From Aquimarina sp. AU58 (lineage in GTDB: Bacteria > Bacteroidota > Bacteroidia > Flavobacteriales > Flavobacteriaceae), in NCBI RefSeq assembly GCF_900312745.1, contig NZ_OMPD01000014.1:1798001-1862000 (forward strand): a stretch of 64,000 nucleotides of DNA, read 5' to 3'. The position numbers were made by a program, and so were the translations under genes. The notes under the pieces are model-generated. The model was not told the DNA's origin. It saw only the letters and a list, made by a program, of their open reading frames with translations, and searched no databases. Within the stretch, counting starts at the first letter, position 1. Each line of letters begins with the position of its first letter. Of this stretch, positions 44,902 to 53,589 are shown piece by piece.

Positions 44902-46149
44902 ATGATAAAAAGAATAACAGTCTGGTACAAAAAAATAATAGCTATTGGTATCCACGATGAATTTAGTGCGATACAAAATAAGCATACAAGACTGGTAAAT
45001 ATTTATATACTGATTGCTTTACATACCAGTATACTTTTTTATATAGGAGATTTAATTTTTATTCAAAAACCTCTAAGTTCGCATATCATAAGTTATATAT
45101 CCCAATTTTATTTAATTTCTGTATTGATATGTAATAAGAAAGGTTTTTTTGGGTTCGCAAAAATGTTGTGGATTTTATATTTATTCATTTTTATAAATTT
45201 ATCTACTATAATGGTTAACCCTGGGATTTATACAGAGTATTACTTCCTTCTAATTCCGGGAATTAGTTTATCGATTTATCAAAAAAAAACTTTACCAATA
45301 ATATTTACATTGGTAAGTATAGCTTGTTTTTTTATTCCTTATTATTATCTTGATATATACTCTAAAGATCACCCGAACAGGATAAATGGTGTAGTGGTCA
45401 TAATTTTATTTTATTGTATTTATGCAATAGTTAATTATTTTAAAAAACTTAATATCCGTAATGAGAAAAAGTTGGAGTTAGCTTATAAAGAATTAAAAGA
45501 GTCTAAAAAAACAGAATTGGCTCTACTACAATTAAAATCGCTAAGGTCGCAGATGAATCCTCATTTCATATTTAATTCTCTTAATTCTATTCAGGATTTA
45601 ATCCTTCAGCAAAATACAGATTCATCATACGATTATGTAGTATTGTTCTCACAACTGGTTAGAAATACCTTAAACTACTCTAATAAAAACTTTATTGCTA
45701 TTGATAAAGAATTAGAGTTTTTAGAAATATATCTTCAGTTAGAGAAATTAAGGTTCGAAGATGATTTTACATACACTATCCAACATACCAATACAGAAGG
45801 TTTATTGGTTCCTTCACTAATCGTACAACCTTTTATAGAAAATGCATTAATACACGGACTTTTACATAAAGAAGGTAAAAAACAACTTACTATAGATTTT
45901 ACATTTACAGAGGATTTGTTATGTACGGTTACCGATAATGGTATAGGTAGAAAAGAAGTAAAGAAAATCCAGGAACGACAAGGAGATCGTCATGAATCTT
46001 TTGCGCTAGAAGCCATACAACAACGATTAGAAATCTTAAAAGAGCAATATGGTGCAGGGGTAGGATATCAGGTATTTGATTTATATGATAACGGACAAGC
46101 TACAGGTACAAAAGTAGAAATCAGAATGCCTTTTCAAAAGAGATATTGA
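44902..46149 (+). CDS. LytS-type sensor kinase 2 of the array
   Basis: 415 residues. Six-helix membrane sensor (~30-180) whose sequence is unlike those of kinases 1 and 3, then a short coiled coil (ELAYKELKESKKTELALLQ) and the shared catalytic half: SQMNPHFIFNSLNS (His221), FIENALIHGLL, TDNGIGRKEV. 36 bases after kinase 1. The near-identity of the catalytic ends in DNA as well as protein indicates recent tandem duplication or ongoing gene conversion. Confidence 0.92.
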   Translation: MIKRITVWYKKIIAIGIHDEFSAIQNKHTRLVNIYILIALHTSILFYIGDLIFIQKPLSSHIISYISQFYLISVLICNKKGFFGFAKMLWILYLFIFINLSTIMVNPGIYTEYYFLLIPGISLSIYQKKTLPIIFTLVSIACFFIPYYYLDIYSKDHPNRINGVVVIILFYCIYAIVNYFKKLNIRNEKKLELAYKELKESKKTELALLQLKSLRSQMNPHFIFNSLNSIQDLILQQNTDSSYDYVVLFSQLVRNTLNYSNKNFIAIDKELEFLEIYLQLEKLRFEDDFTYTIQHTNTEGLLVPSLIVQPFIENALIHGLLHKEGKKQLTIDFTFTEDLLCTVTDNGIGRKEVKKIQERQGDRHESFALEAIQQRLEILKEQYGAGVGYQVFDLYDNGQATGTKVEIRMPFQKRY

Positions 46150-46164
46150 TGAGGTTTTATAATC

Positions 46165-47430
46165 ATGTATAAATTGACTAAAATAAAAAAACTATATAAA
46201 CAACTTATAAATACAGGTATCTATCAAGATAATAAGATAGAGCACAAAAGAATACGATTATTAAATGCTTTTTGTTTAACATGGTTTGTGTTTCTTATTT
46301 TTTTTACAGCTTTTGACTATTTTTTTGCAGAAACTTTAATAGAAGGATTAAAGGTGCGTTTCTTTTCTTTTATTACAATAGTAAGTATAGTTTTTTTGCA
46401 AAAGCATAAAAAACTTTTATTAGCACGTATCTTATTTATCTTGGTGCTCATTTTTGTCATATTCGTTTTTGCAAACTTTGTTGAGTCTTCTATTTTGATG
46501 GAGAATTTTTACTTCTTATGTCCCTTGATAGCCCTTGTGTTAATTGATAATAAGTGGATAACATTACTAATTATGGTACTTTGTTGGGGGTTATATTACG
46601 TCCCTTTTGTAATAACTACAGATCTGTATCCAGAGAAAACGATGAACCCTATTTTAATATTGTCCATTTTTGTTGCGAGTTATGTTATATTAAATTATTC
46701 GCAATCTTTAAATAGGAAAAAGGAAATTGAATTAAAAAAGAACAAACAAGACCTTGAAGCAGCTTATAAAGAATTAGAGCTAAGTAAAAAGAATGAGTTG
46801 GCATTTTTACAATTGAAGTCTTTAAAATCTCAAATGAATCCTCATTTCATATTTAATTCGCTTAATTCTATTCAGGATTTAATCCTGCAACAAAATACAG
46901 ATTCTTCTTATGATTATGTGGTATTGTTCTCACAACTGGTTAGAAATACTTTAAACTACTCTAATAAAAACTTTATTGCTATTGATAAAGAACTCGAATT
47001 CTTAGAAATATATCTTCAATTAGAGAAATTAAGATTCGAAGATGATTTTACATACACTATTCAACATACCAATACAGGAGGTTTATTGGTTCCTTCACTA
47101 ATCGTACAACCTTTTATAGAAAATGCATTAATACACGGACTTTTACATAAAGAAGGTAAAAAACAACTTACCATAGATTTTATATTTACAGATCATCTTT
47201 TATGTATTATAACCGATAATGGTATTGGTAGAAAAGAAGCAAAGAAAATCCAGGAGCGACAAGGAGGACATCATGAATCTTTTGCCCTGGAAGCTATACA
47301 ACAACGATTAGAAATCTTAAAAGAGCAATATGGTACGGAGGTAGGATACCATGTACAAGATTTATATGATAATAAGCTCGCTACAGGTACAAAAGTTGAA
47401 ATCAGAATGCCATACAAAAAGAAATATTAA
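46165..47430 (+). CDS. LytS-type sensor kinase 3 of the array
   Basis: 421 residues. Membrane sensor with about six helices (~30-185) different in sequence from its neighbours, coiled coil, then the shared catalytic half: SQMNPHFIFNSLNS (His227), FIENALIHGLL, TDNGIGRKEA. It starts 15 bases after kinase 2 and ends just before the next TTCACAAA promoter, so genes 42830-47430 form one operon. Confidence 0.92.
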   Translation: MYKLTKIKKLYKQLINTGIYQDNKIEHKRIRLLNAFCLTWFVFLIFFTAFDYFFAETLIEGLKVRFFSFITIVSIVFLQKHKKLLLARILFILVLIFVIFVFANFVESSILMENFYFLCPLIALVLIDNKWITLLIMVLCWGLYYVPFVITTDLYPEKTMNPILILSIFVASYVILNYSQSLNRKKEIELKKNKQDLEAAYKELELSKKNELAFLQLKSLKSQMNPHFIFNSLNSIQDLILQQNTDSSYDYVVLFSQLVRNTLNYSNKNFIAIDKELEFLEIYLQLEKLRFEDDFTYTIQHTNTGGLLVPSLIVQPFIENALIHGLLHKEGKKQLTIDFIFTDHLLCIITDNGIGRKEAKKIQERQGGHHESFALEAIQQRLEILKEQYGTEVGYHVQDLYDNKLATGTKVEIRMPYKKKY

Positions 47431-47435
47431 TCCTG

Positions 47436-47501
47436 TTCACAAACCCAAATTGAGTTTCACAAACTCATTTGTACTCTTCTATATAGTCATCTGTATTCTT
47501 G
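47436..47501 (+). promoter_or_regulatory. Direct-repeat operator and promoter of the TPR-kinase gene
   Basis: TTCACAAAC at 47436 and 47456 (period 20). TATTCTTG at 47494 is exactly 38 bases after the start of the second repeat. The whole stretch of about 65 bases is closely similar to 49616-49681. It places transcription start after 47501, so the upstream TTG at 47499 cannot be the start codon. Confidence 0.65.
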
Positions 47502-47522
47502 TTGATGATTATTCATCCAACA

Positions 47523-49376
47523 ATGCTCAAAAAAAATAGCTTCCTTCTGGCGATCCTAATTTCGTTCAATATTTTTTCTCAAGAAAAATCGATTGATAGC
47601 CTCATTACCGTTCTAAATAATAACGTTAATCAAGATACTATACGGGTCAATTCTTTGATCAAAATAGCCTATTATTATATAGATAGAGATATGGAGAAAG
47701 TGCCGCCTTATCTTCAGGAAGCTCTTACAATATCTAAGGCTATAGATGCCAAATATCATAGAGTAAGCATACAAAATGAAATGGCCCGATATTATAGAGC
47801 TAAGGGAATATGGGATGATGCGATGAAACAAGCTATTATCGCTAAAAAAGATGCAGATACTTTTGGTACAAAACAGCAAAAACTAGTAGCAAACAGTGGT
47901 TTGCAAATTGTATATGCAAATTCTGGAGATGATAAAAAAAGTGTAGAATTAGCTTTAGAAAATTTAACATTAACCGAGAAAGATCCTCCTTCTCCTGCAA
48001 GAGCCAGAACATATTTTGATATTGGGAATCTCTATTTAAAACTTAAAAAATTAGATCTAACCGAGCAATATTATACCAAAGGTATTCTAATGTGCAGTGA
48101 AGTAGGGTTCAAACCTGGGGGAATGGTAATGAAAATGTCTTTAAGTAACTTATATAAAAGGCAAAAAAGATATGAGAAGGCTTTGGAGTTTATTAATGAA
48201 CCCTTAGCATATTATATAAAAACAAAACAGACTGTACGTATAGGTAGTGCTTATATGCAGATGGCACAAATCAAATCTTTGCAAGGAAAACATGAAGAAT
48301 CTGTACCTATATATTTAAAAGCACTACAAAATTATGAAGATTCGGGAGCTAGTTTACACTTTAAAAAGCAAATCTTTCAAAATTTATTTATAGCCTATAG
48401 TATATTACAAGATCAGGAAAAGGCTACAGAGTTTAATAGGGCATATAAGAAATTAAAAGATTCTATAGATTCCAATGAACGTAAAGAACTTACCGAAAAA
48501 CTAAAGGTAGCTTACGAAACAGATAAAATAGCAGCCCAAAAAGATGCTGCAGAAGCCAAAACCAAACTTGCTGAAGCTACATCAAGACAAAATGAAAATT
48601 ACTTTATTGGAGCCATTATTATTGCAATTTTAATACTAATGAGCGCAGTGTTTTTAATAGGGAGGTTACGTGCCAGAAAGAAAACAGAATTAATAACCTT
48701 AGAATTTCAAGAAACTCAAAAAAGACTAGAGATAGAAAAGCAGTATAAAGAAAGCGAATTAAAAGCTTTGAAATCTCAAATGAATCCTCATTTTATATTT
48801 AATTCACTCAATTCTATTCAGGATTTAATCCTTCAGCAAAATACAGATTCTTCTTATGATTATATCGTTTTGTTTGCGCAGTTGGTTAGAAACACCTTAA
48901 ACTATTCTAGTAAAAATTTTATAGCAATAGAAAAAGAACTAGAGTTCTTAGATGTATATCTTCAACTAGAGAAATTGAGATTCGAAGATGATTTTACATA
49001 CACTATACAAAGCATAAATACAGAGGGCTTATCTGTACTCTCTTTAATAGTACAGCCCTTTATAGAAAATGCATTACTACACGGCTTGCTACATAAAGCA
49101 GGTAAAAAACAACTTACTATAGATTTTACTTTTACAGATCACTTGTTATGTACTATTATCGATAATGGTATTGGTAGAAAAGAAGCAAAGAAAATCCAGA
49201 AGCGACAAGGTAATCACCATGAATCTTTTGCACTAAATGCTATAGAACAGCGATTAGAAATCCTAAAAGATCAGTATGGTACAGATGTGGGGTACCAGAT
49301 ATTTGATTTATATAATGATCAATTGGCTATGGGTACCAGAGTAGAAATCAGAATGCCATATCAAAAAGAGTATTAG
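47523..49376 (+). CDS. TPR-repeat sensor histidine kinase 4 of the array
   Basis: 617 residues from the ATG at 47523 (MLKKNSFLLAILISFNIFSQ, a signal peptide); the frame continues to a TTG at 47499, but that lies within the promoter box. Residues ~25-330 are periplasmic TPR-like helical repeats (YHRVSIQNEMARYYRAKG, ARTYFDIGNLYLKL, YEKALEFINEPLAYYIK). A coiled coil, one membrane helix (~365-385, FIGAIIIAILILMSAVFLIG) and the shared catalytic half follow (SQMNPHFIFNSLNS, His423; FIENALLHGLL; DNGIGRKEA). The sensor is wholly different from the three membrane-embedded ones, yet the kinase end is the same. Confidence 0.92.
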   Translation: MLKKNSFLLAILISFNIFSQEKSIDSLITVLNNNVNQDTIRVNSLIKIAYYYIDRDMEKVPPYLQEALTISKAIDAKYHRVSIQNEMARYYRAKGIWDDAMKQAIIAKKDADTFGTKQQKLVANSGLQIVYANSGDDKKSVELALENLTLTEKDPPSPARARTYFDIGNLYLKLKKLDLTEQYYTKGILMCSEVGFKPGGMVMKMSLSNLYKRQKRYEKALEFINEPLAYYIKTKQTVRIGSAYMQMAQIKSLQGKHEESVPIYLKALQNYEDSGASLHFKKQIFQNLFIAYSILQDQEKATEFNRAYKKLKDSIDSNERKELTEKLKVAYETDKIAAQKDAAEAKTKLAEATSRQNENYFIGAIIIAILILMSAVFLIGRLRARKKTELITLEFQETQKRLEIEKQYKESELKALKSQMNPHFIFNSLNSIQDLILQQNTDSSYDYIVLFAQLVRNTLNYSSKNFIAIEKELEFLDVYLQLEKLRFEDDFTYTIQSINTEGLSVLSLIVQPFIENALLHGLLHKAGKKQLTIDFTFTDHLLCTIIDNGIGRKEAKKIQKRQGNHHESFALNAIEQRLEILKDQYGTDVGYQIFDLYNDQLAMGTRVEIRMPYQKEY

Positions 49377-49930
49377 TGCTATTTTATGTAAAGAGAGATT
49401 ATAGAGTAATCTAGTTGCATAAAGATGATAACTGCAAATTATTACATATCGTAAAAGAGATATTACAGAAGAGATTAATCAGATAGTAGACTATAAACTC
49501 GCCTTTATAATTTTTGATGGACTTCTCAGTAATATAAATAATTAGGGTATTCGATGTGATATTTTACATCTCATGTTATCAGTAGATTACCTCGTTTTAC
49601 AATAGATTATTTCCATTCACAAACTCAAATAGCGTTTCACAAACTCATTTGTTTGCTTCTGCATAGTTGTCTGTATTCTTGCCAATGATTAGTAATTCAA
49701 AAAATTAAAATATGGTAAAACAACTACTCCTATTTAAATATTTATATCAGAATGTATTGCATTTTTCTAAACCAAAACATAGCTATATCGCTGTTTTAGT
49801 AATTGGTAACTATCTAGAAACAAAACATTCTTAAAAAACAATTAGAAGGAATCCCTTCCTTTTCTAACACTCTCAAGTATACATCGAAAACAAAAATCAA
49901 AAAAAGTAACCCATAATGAGAAACTGTACT
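49377..49930. other. 554-base spacer with promoter and long leader
   Basis: The first half (49377-49600) is featureless and AT-rich. The second half holds the repeat promoter at 49616-49681, then a leader of about 240 bases before the NHL lipoprotein gene. The leader contains a 40-residue frame (49712-49834, MVKQLLLFKYLYQ...) of doubtful status; it may be a chance frame or the remains of a duplicated gene start. Confidence 0.4.
49616..49681 (+). promoter_or_regulatory. Direct-repeat operator and promoter of the NHL lipoprotein operon
   Basis: TTCACAAAC at 49616 and 49636 (period 20). TATTCTTG at 49674 is exactly 38 bases after the start of the second repeat, the same geometry as at 42780 and 47456. 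Confidence 0.65.
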
Positions 49931-51592
49931 ATGAAAACAATTAAACTACTTTTACTTTTTGGAGCAATACTGGCACTATCATGTAGTAAAGATGATGATG
50001 CTACACCACCAGTTAATAAAGCGCCAGAGATCAAGGCGCAATCCTTTACCGTATCAGAATCAGCGACAGATACAGATGTATTTGGTACCGTAAAAGCAAC
50101 CGATACAGACAAAGATGCATTAAGCTATAGTATTACCGCAAACAGTGATGATCTATTCGAGATCACAAAAGCAGGAGCACTAAGTTTGGTAGCAGGAAAA
50201 ACATTAGATTTTGAAACTAAAACTACACATGAAATCACTGTAGAAGTAACTGATGGTAAAGCCAAAGCATCTGCAAAAATAACAATTACCGTGACAGATG
50301 TAAACGAAAATCAATCACCAGTAATTGATGATCAAACATTTACAGTAGCCGAAGATGTTACAAATTCTGTTATTGATGTCGTAACAGCAACAGATCCAGA
50401 AGGAGATACATTAACCTATAGAATTAAAGATAATGATGATAACCTATTTGATGTTGCAGGAGATGGGATACTAAGTCTTGCTCCTAATAAAGTTTTGGAT
50501 TACGAATCAAGGACTAACTATGCAATTACGATAACAGTTTCTGATGGAAATGGAGGAGAAAGTTCGGCTAGAATATATATTAATATAACCGATGTTTTAG
50601 AGTCTGGGGATGAAGCATTTAGAGTTCGTACTCTAGCAGGTAATGGCACGTTTGGTTTTACAAACGGTACAGGTACATCAGCACAGTTTTCAACTCCAAT
50701 AGGAGTAGATATAGATAGTAATGGTAATATCTATGTAGCAGATCGAAACAATAATGTTATTCGCAAAATTACTCCGGCAGGGGTAGTGAGCACTTTTGCA
50801 GGAAGTACTTTTGGATACGCAGATGGCACGGGTACTGCTGCAAAGTTTCATGCTCCATATGGTATTGCTATAGATGCAAATGATAACATATATGTAGGAG
50901 ATTATATAAATCATCGCATTCGTAAAATTACTCCAGCAGGTGTGGTGACTACACTTGCAGGTTCTGGTGTTGTAGGTTCTGCTGATGGTACGGGTACAGC
51001 TGCACAGTTTAATGAGCCTTATGGACTAGATGTAGATAGTAATGGTAATGTTTATGTAGCAGACTATGGAAATAATCGTATTCGTAAAATTACTCCCGCT
51101 GGTGTAGTGACTACCCTTGCAGGAAGCTCTAGCGGCTTTGCAGATGGCACAGGTACCGCAGCCATGTTTAAAGCTCCACATGATGTTGCAGTAGATAATA
51201 ATGATAACGTATATGTAACAGATGGTTTTAATCACCGTATTCGTAAAATCACTCCGGCAGGTGTAGTTACTACGTTTGCAGGAACTAATCAAGGTTTTGC
51301 AGACGGTACAGGTACGCAAGCGAGATTTAATACTCCAGAAGGTATAGCTATTGATAATTCAGGAAATCTATATGTAACCGATAGAAGTAATCACTGTATC
51401 CGTAAGATTACATCTACTGGTGTTGTAAGTATTCTTGCTGGATCGAATGATTTTGGTTTTGTAAATGGTACCGGAGCAACAGCGCGATTCAGACAACCCG
51501 CAGGGATTACAGTAAATGCATCCGGAGTTTTTTATGTAACAGATGAATCAAATCACAGTGTTCGTAAAATAGAACCTTTTTCAAATAATTAA
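49931..51592 (+). CDS. Cadherin-like / NHL six-blade propeller lipoprotein 1
   Basis: 553 residues. I start at 49931 (MKTIKLLLLFGAILALSC) because the two paralogues begin there; an ATG 15 bases earlier is in frame. Lipobox ALSC, then SKDDD. Two cadherin-like domains (~30-230, LSYSITANSDDLFEI, LDFETKTTHEITVEVTDG) lead to six NHL repeats (~235-550), each of the form NIYVADxxNHRIRKITPAG and GFADGTGTAAxF. Six blades should close one propeller, a binding surface. No sorting tail, so it is membrane-anchored by lipid. The SKDDD start suggests surface export. Confidence 0.88.
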   Translation: MKTIKLLLLFGAILALSCSKDDDATPPVNKAPEIKAQSFTVSESATDTDVFGTVKATDTDKDALSYSITANSDDLFEITKAGALSLVAGKTLDFETKTTHEITVEVTDGKAKASAKITITVTDVNENQSPVIDDQTFTVAEDVTNSVIDVVTATDPEGDTLTYRIKDNDDNLFDVAGDGILSLAPNKVLDYESRTNYAITITVSDGNGGESSARIYINITDVLESGDEAFRVRTLAGNGTFGFTNGTGTSAQFSTPIGVDIDSNGNIYVADRNNNVIRKITPAGVVSTFAGSTFGYADGTGTAAKFHAPYGIAIDANDNIYVGDYINHRIRKITPAGVVTTLAGSGVVGSADGTGTAAQFNEPYGLDVDSNGNVYVADYGNNRIRKITPAGVVTTLAGSSSGFADGTGTAAMFKAPHDVAVDNNDNVYVTDGFNHRIRKITPAGVVTTFAGTNQGFADGTGTQARFNTPEGIAIDNSGNLYVTDRSNHCIRKITSTGVVSILAGSNDFGFVNGTGATARFRQPAGITVNASGVFYVTDESNHSVRKIEPFSNN

Positions 51593-51601
51593 AAACAGAG
51601 T

Positions 51602-53518
51602 ATGAAAACAATAAAACTACTGTTGCTTTTTGTAGCAATATTGGCACTATCATGTAGCAAAGATGATGAGGCAACAACTCCTGTAGAGCCTCCCAAAAAT
51701 ATCGCTCCAGAAATTAAAGCACAATCCTTTAACGTATCAGAAACTGCAGCCAATACAGATGTATTTGGTATGGTAAGAGCTACCGATGCAGACAAAGATG
51801 AGTTAAGTTATAGTATTACTGCAAATAGCGATGACTTATTTGAAATTACTAAAGCAGGAGCACTAAGCCTGGTAGCAGGAAAAACATTGGATTTTGAAAC
51901 CAAAACTACTCATGAAATTACGGTAGAAGTAACCGATGGTAAAGCCAAAGCATCTGCAAAAATAACGATTACTGTTATTGATGTAGACGAAAACATGCCA
52001 CCGGTAATTGCGGCACAAAGTTTTACCATTGCAGAGAATAGCTCTTTTAATACAATTGTAGGTAGTGTAGTGGCTAGTGATCCTGATAATGATAACCTTA
52101 CATATACCATGACTAATCTTGCAGGTGCTGTAGCCGAATTTGAAATGACGGGCAATGAGATCAAACTAAAATCAGGATTCTTGGATTATGAAACGCTTAC
52201 CAGTCATACCGCAACAGTTACAGTAAACGATGGTACATTTACAACATCTGCGCAGGTTACTATTACAGTTACAAATGTAAATGAAGCGCCTGTTTTTGGG
52301 AATAGCTCTACTACATTTACTGCTGCCGAAAATATAGCAGAAACTGTTGTTATAGGTACTTTGAGTGCAACAGATCCAGAGGCTGATGCGGTTAGCTATA
52401 GGTTGGCTAATAATGTACACAGTGATAATTTTGAAATTGATGTGAATACTGGTGAAATAAGCCTAAAATCCAGAGGGAGTTTAGATTTTGAAACCAGAAC
52501 AAGTTACTCGTTTCAAGCTCATGTAAGTGACGGAACGTTAAGCGCGACCCCCGTTACAGTAACCATAAATATTACTAACGTTTCTGATGTAAATGTAGGG
52601 AGCATTTTAGCTCTTAATAAACTGCAAACGGGAATAGTGGTAGATGCTTCGGGAAATATATATGTAGCAGACACTAGAAAACACCGTATTCTTAAATATC
52701 TTTCTTCTGGAGGAACTACGACTATTGCAGGATCAGGAGTTGCCGGGTTTGCAGATGGTAGCGGTATAACCGCTCAGTTTGATAACCCTAATGGTTTGAC
52801 AATAGATACAGCAGGAAACATTTATGTTGCTGATACTGGTAATCATCGAATTAGAAAAATTACTCCTACCGGAGTAGTATCTACTATTGCAGGGTCGGGT
52901 ATTAGCGGTTTTGTAAATGGTACAGGTACCGCGGCTCAGTTTGATTCTCCGTATGGGATAGATGTGCATGCAAATGGTGATCTATATGTAGCAGATACAG
53001 GCAATCATAGTATTCGACATATTACTCCTGCCGGTGTAGTATCTACGTATGCAGGTACTGGTATCAGTGGTTTGATTAATGGGAACACTACCACAGCCCA
53101 GTTTAATGAACCTATTGATGTAGTTATTGGTCTATCCACAAACCTATATATAGCAGATGCTTCGAATCATGTAATTCGCCAGATTACCGATACGGGATCA
53201 GTGCTCACTCTTGCAGGGTCTTCACAGGGGTATGCAGATGGTGCTGGTGCGACAGCGCAGTTTAGTTCTCCGTATGGAGTTACCCGAGATACCAGCGGTA
53301 ATATATATGTAGCAGATAAAGATAATCATCGTATTCGTAAAATTACTCCAGCAGGAGTCGTGTCTACCTATGCGGGTTCTGGTACTATAGACTTTGCCAA
53401 TGGTAATGCTAATGTTGCTCAATTTAATGAGCCGATTAATCTGTGTATAGATGGTTCGGGAACTATTTATGTCACCGATTATCAAAATGATTATATCCGA
53501 AAAATATTTGTTCAATAA
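51602..53518 (+). CDS. Cadherin-like / NHL six-blade propeller lipoprotein 2
   Basis: 638 residues. Same lipoprotein start (MKTIKLLLLFVAILALSC). Three cadherin-like domains (~35-335) instead of two, then six NHL repeats; the first is degenerate (TRKHRILKYLSSGG). The first cadherin domain is almost identical to those of its neighbours, while the inserted third is unique. It starts 9 bases after gene 1, so the two are co-transcribed. Confidence 0.88.
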   Translation: MKTIKLLLLFVAILALSCSKDDEATTPVEPPKNIAPEIKAQSFNVSETAANTDVFGMVRATDADKDELSYSITANSDDLFEITKAGALSLVAGKTLDFETKTTHEITVEVTDGKAKASAKITITVIDVDENMPPVIAAQSFTIAENSSFNTIVGSVVASDPDNDNLTYTMTNLAGAVAEFEMTGNEIKLKSGFLDYETLTSHTATVTVNDGTFTTSAQVTITVTNVNEAPVFGNSSTTFTAAENIAETVVIGTLSATDPEADAVSYRLANNVHSDNFEIDVNTGEISLKSRGSLDFETRTSYSFQAHVSDGTLSATPVTVTINITNVSDVNVGSILALNKLQTGIVVDASGNIYVADTRKHRILKYLSSGGTTTIAGSGVAGFADGSGITAQFDNPNGLTIDTAGNIYVADTGNHRIRKITPTGVVSTIAGSGISGFVNGTGTAAQFDSPYGIDVHANGDLYVADTGNHSIRHITPAGVVSTYAGTGISGLINGNTTTAQFNEPIDVVIGLSTNLYIADASNHVIRQITDTGSVLTLAGSSQGYADGAGATAQFSSPYGVTRDTSGNIYVADKDNHRIRKITPAGVVSTYAGSGTIDFANGNANVAQFNEPINLCIDGSGTIYVTDYQNDYIRKIFVQ

Positions 53519-53530
53519 ATAATAACACAA

Positions 53531-53567
53531 ATAGGGTTTACTGTAAAAGTTTTACAGTAAACCCTAT
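53531..53567 (+). terminator. Perfect 18-base inverted repeat between NHL genes 2 and 3
   Basis: ATAGGGTTTACTGTAAAA and its exact reverse complement are separated by one base, 12 bases after the gene 2 stop. No T tract follows. It may end transcription, attenuate it before gene 3, or protect the upstream mRNA. Confidence 0.6.
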
Positions 53568-53589
53568 TCAACTTAAATAAGATGATATT

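Noticed and set aside
47499..47522. TTG start giving the TPR kinase eight extra residues
   Set aside because: The TTG overlaps the -7 box at 47494-47501, and the ATG at 47523 opens a proper signal peptide.
50690..53530. Several leftward frames of 70-100 residues rich in Cys, Ile and Tyr within the NHL genes
   Set aside because: They are antisense shadows of the repeated NHL blades; the repeat itself creates the open frames.
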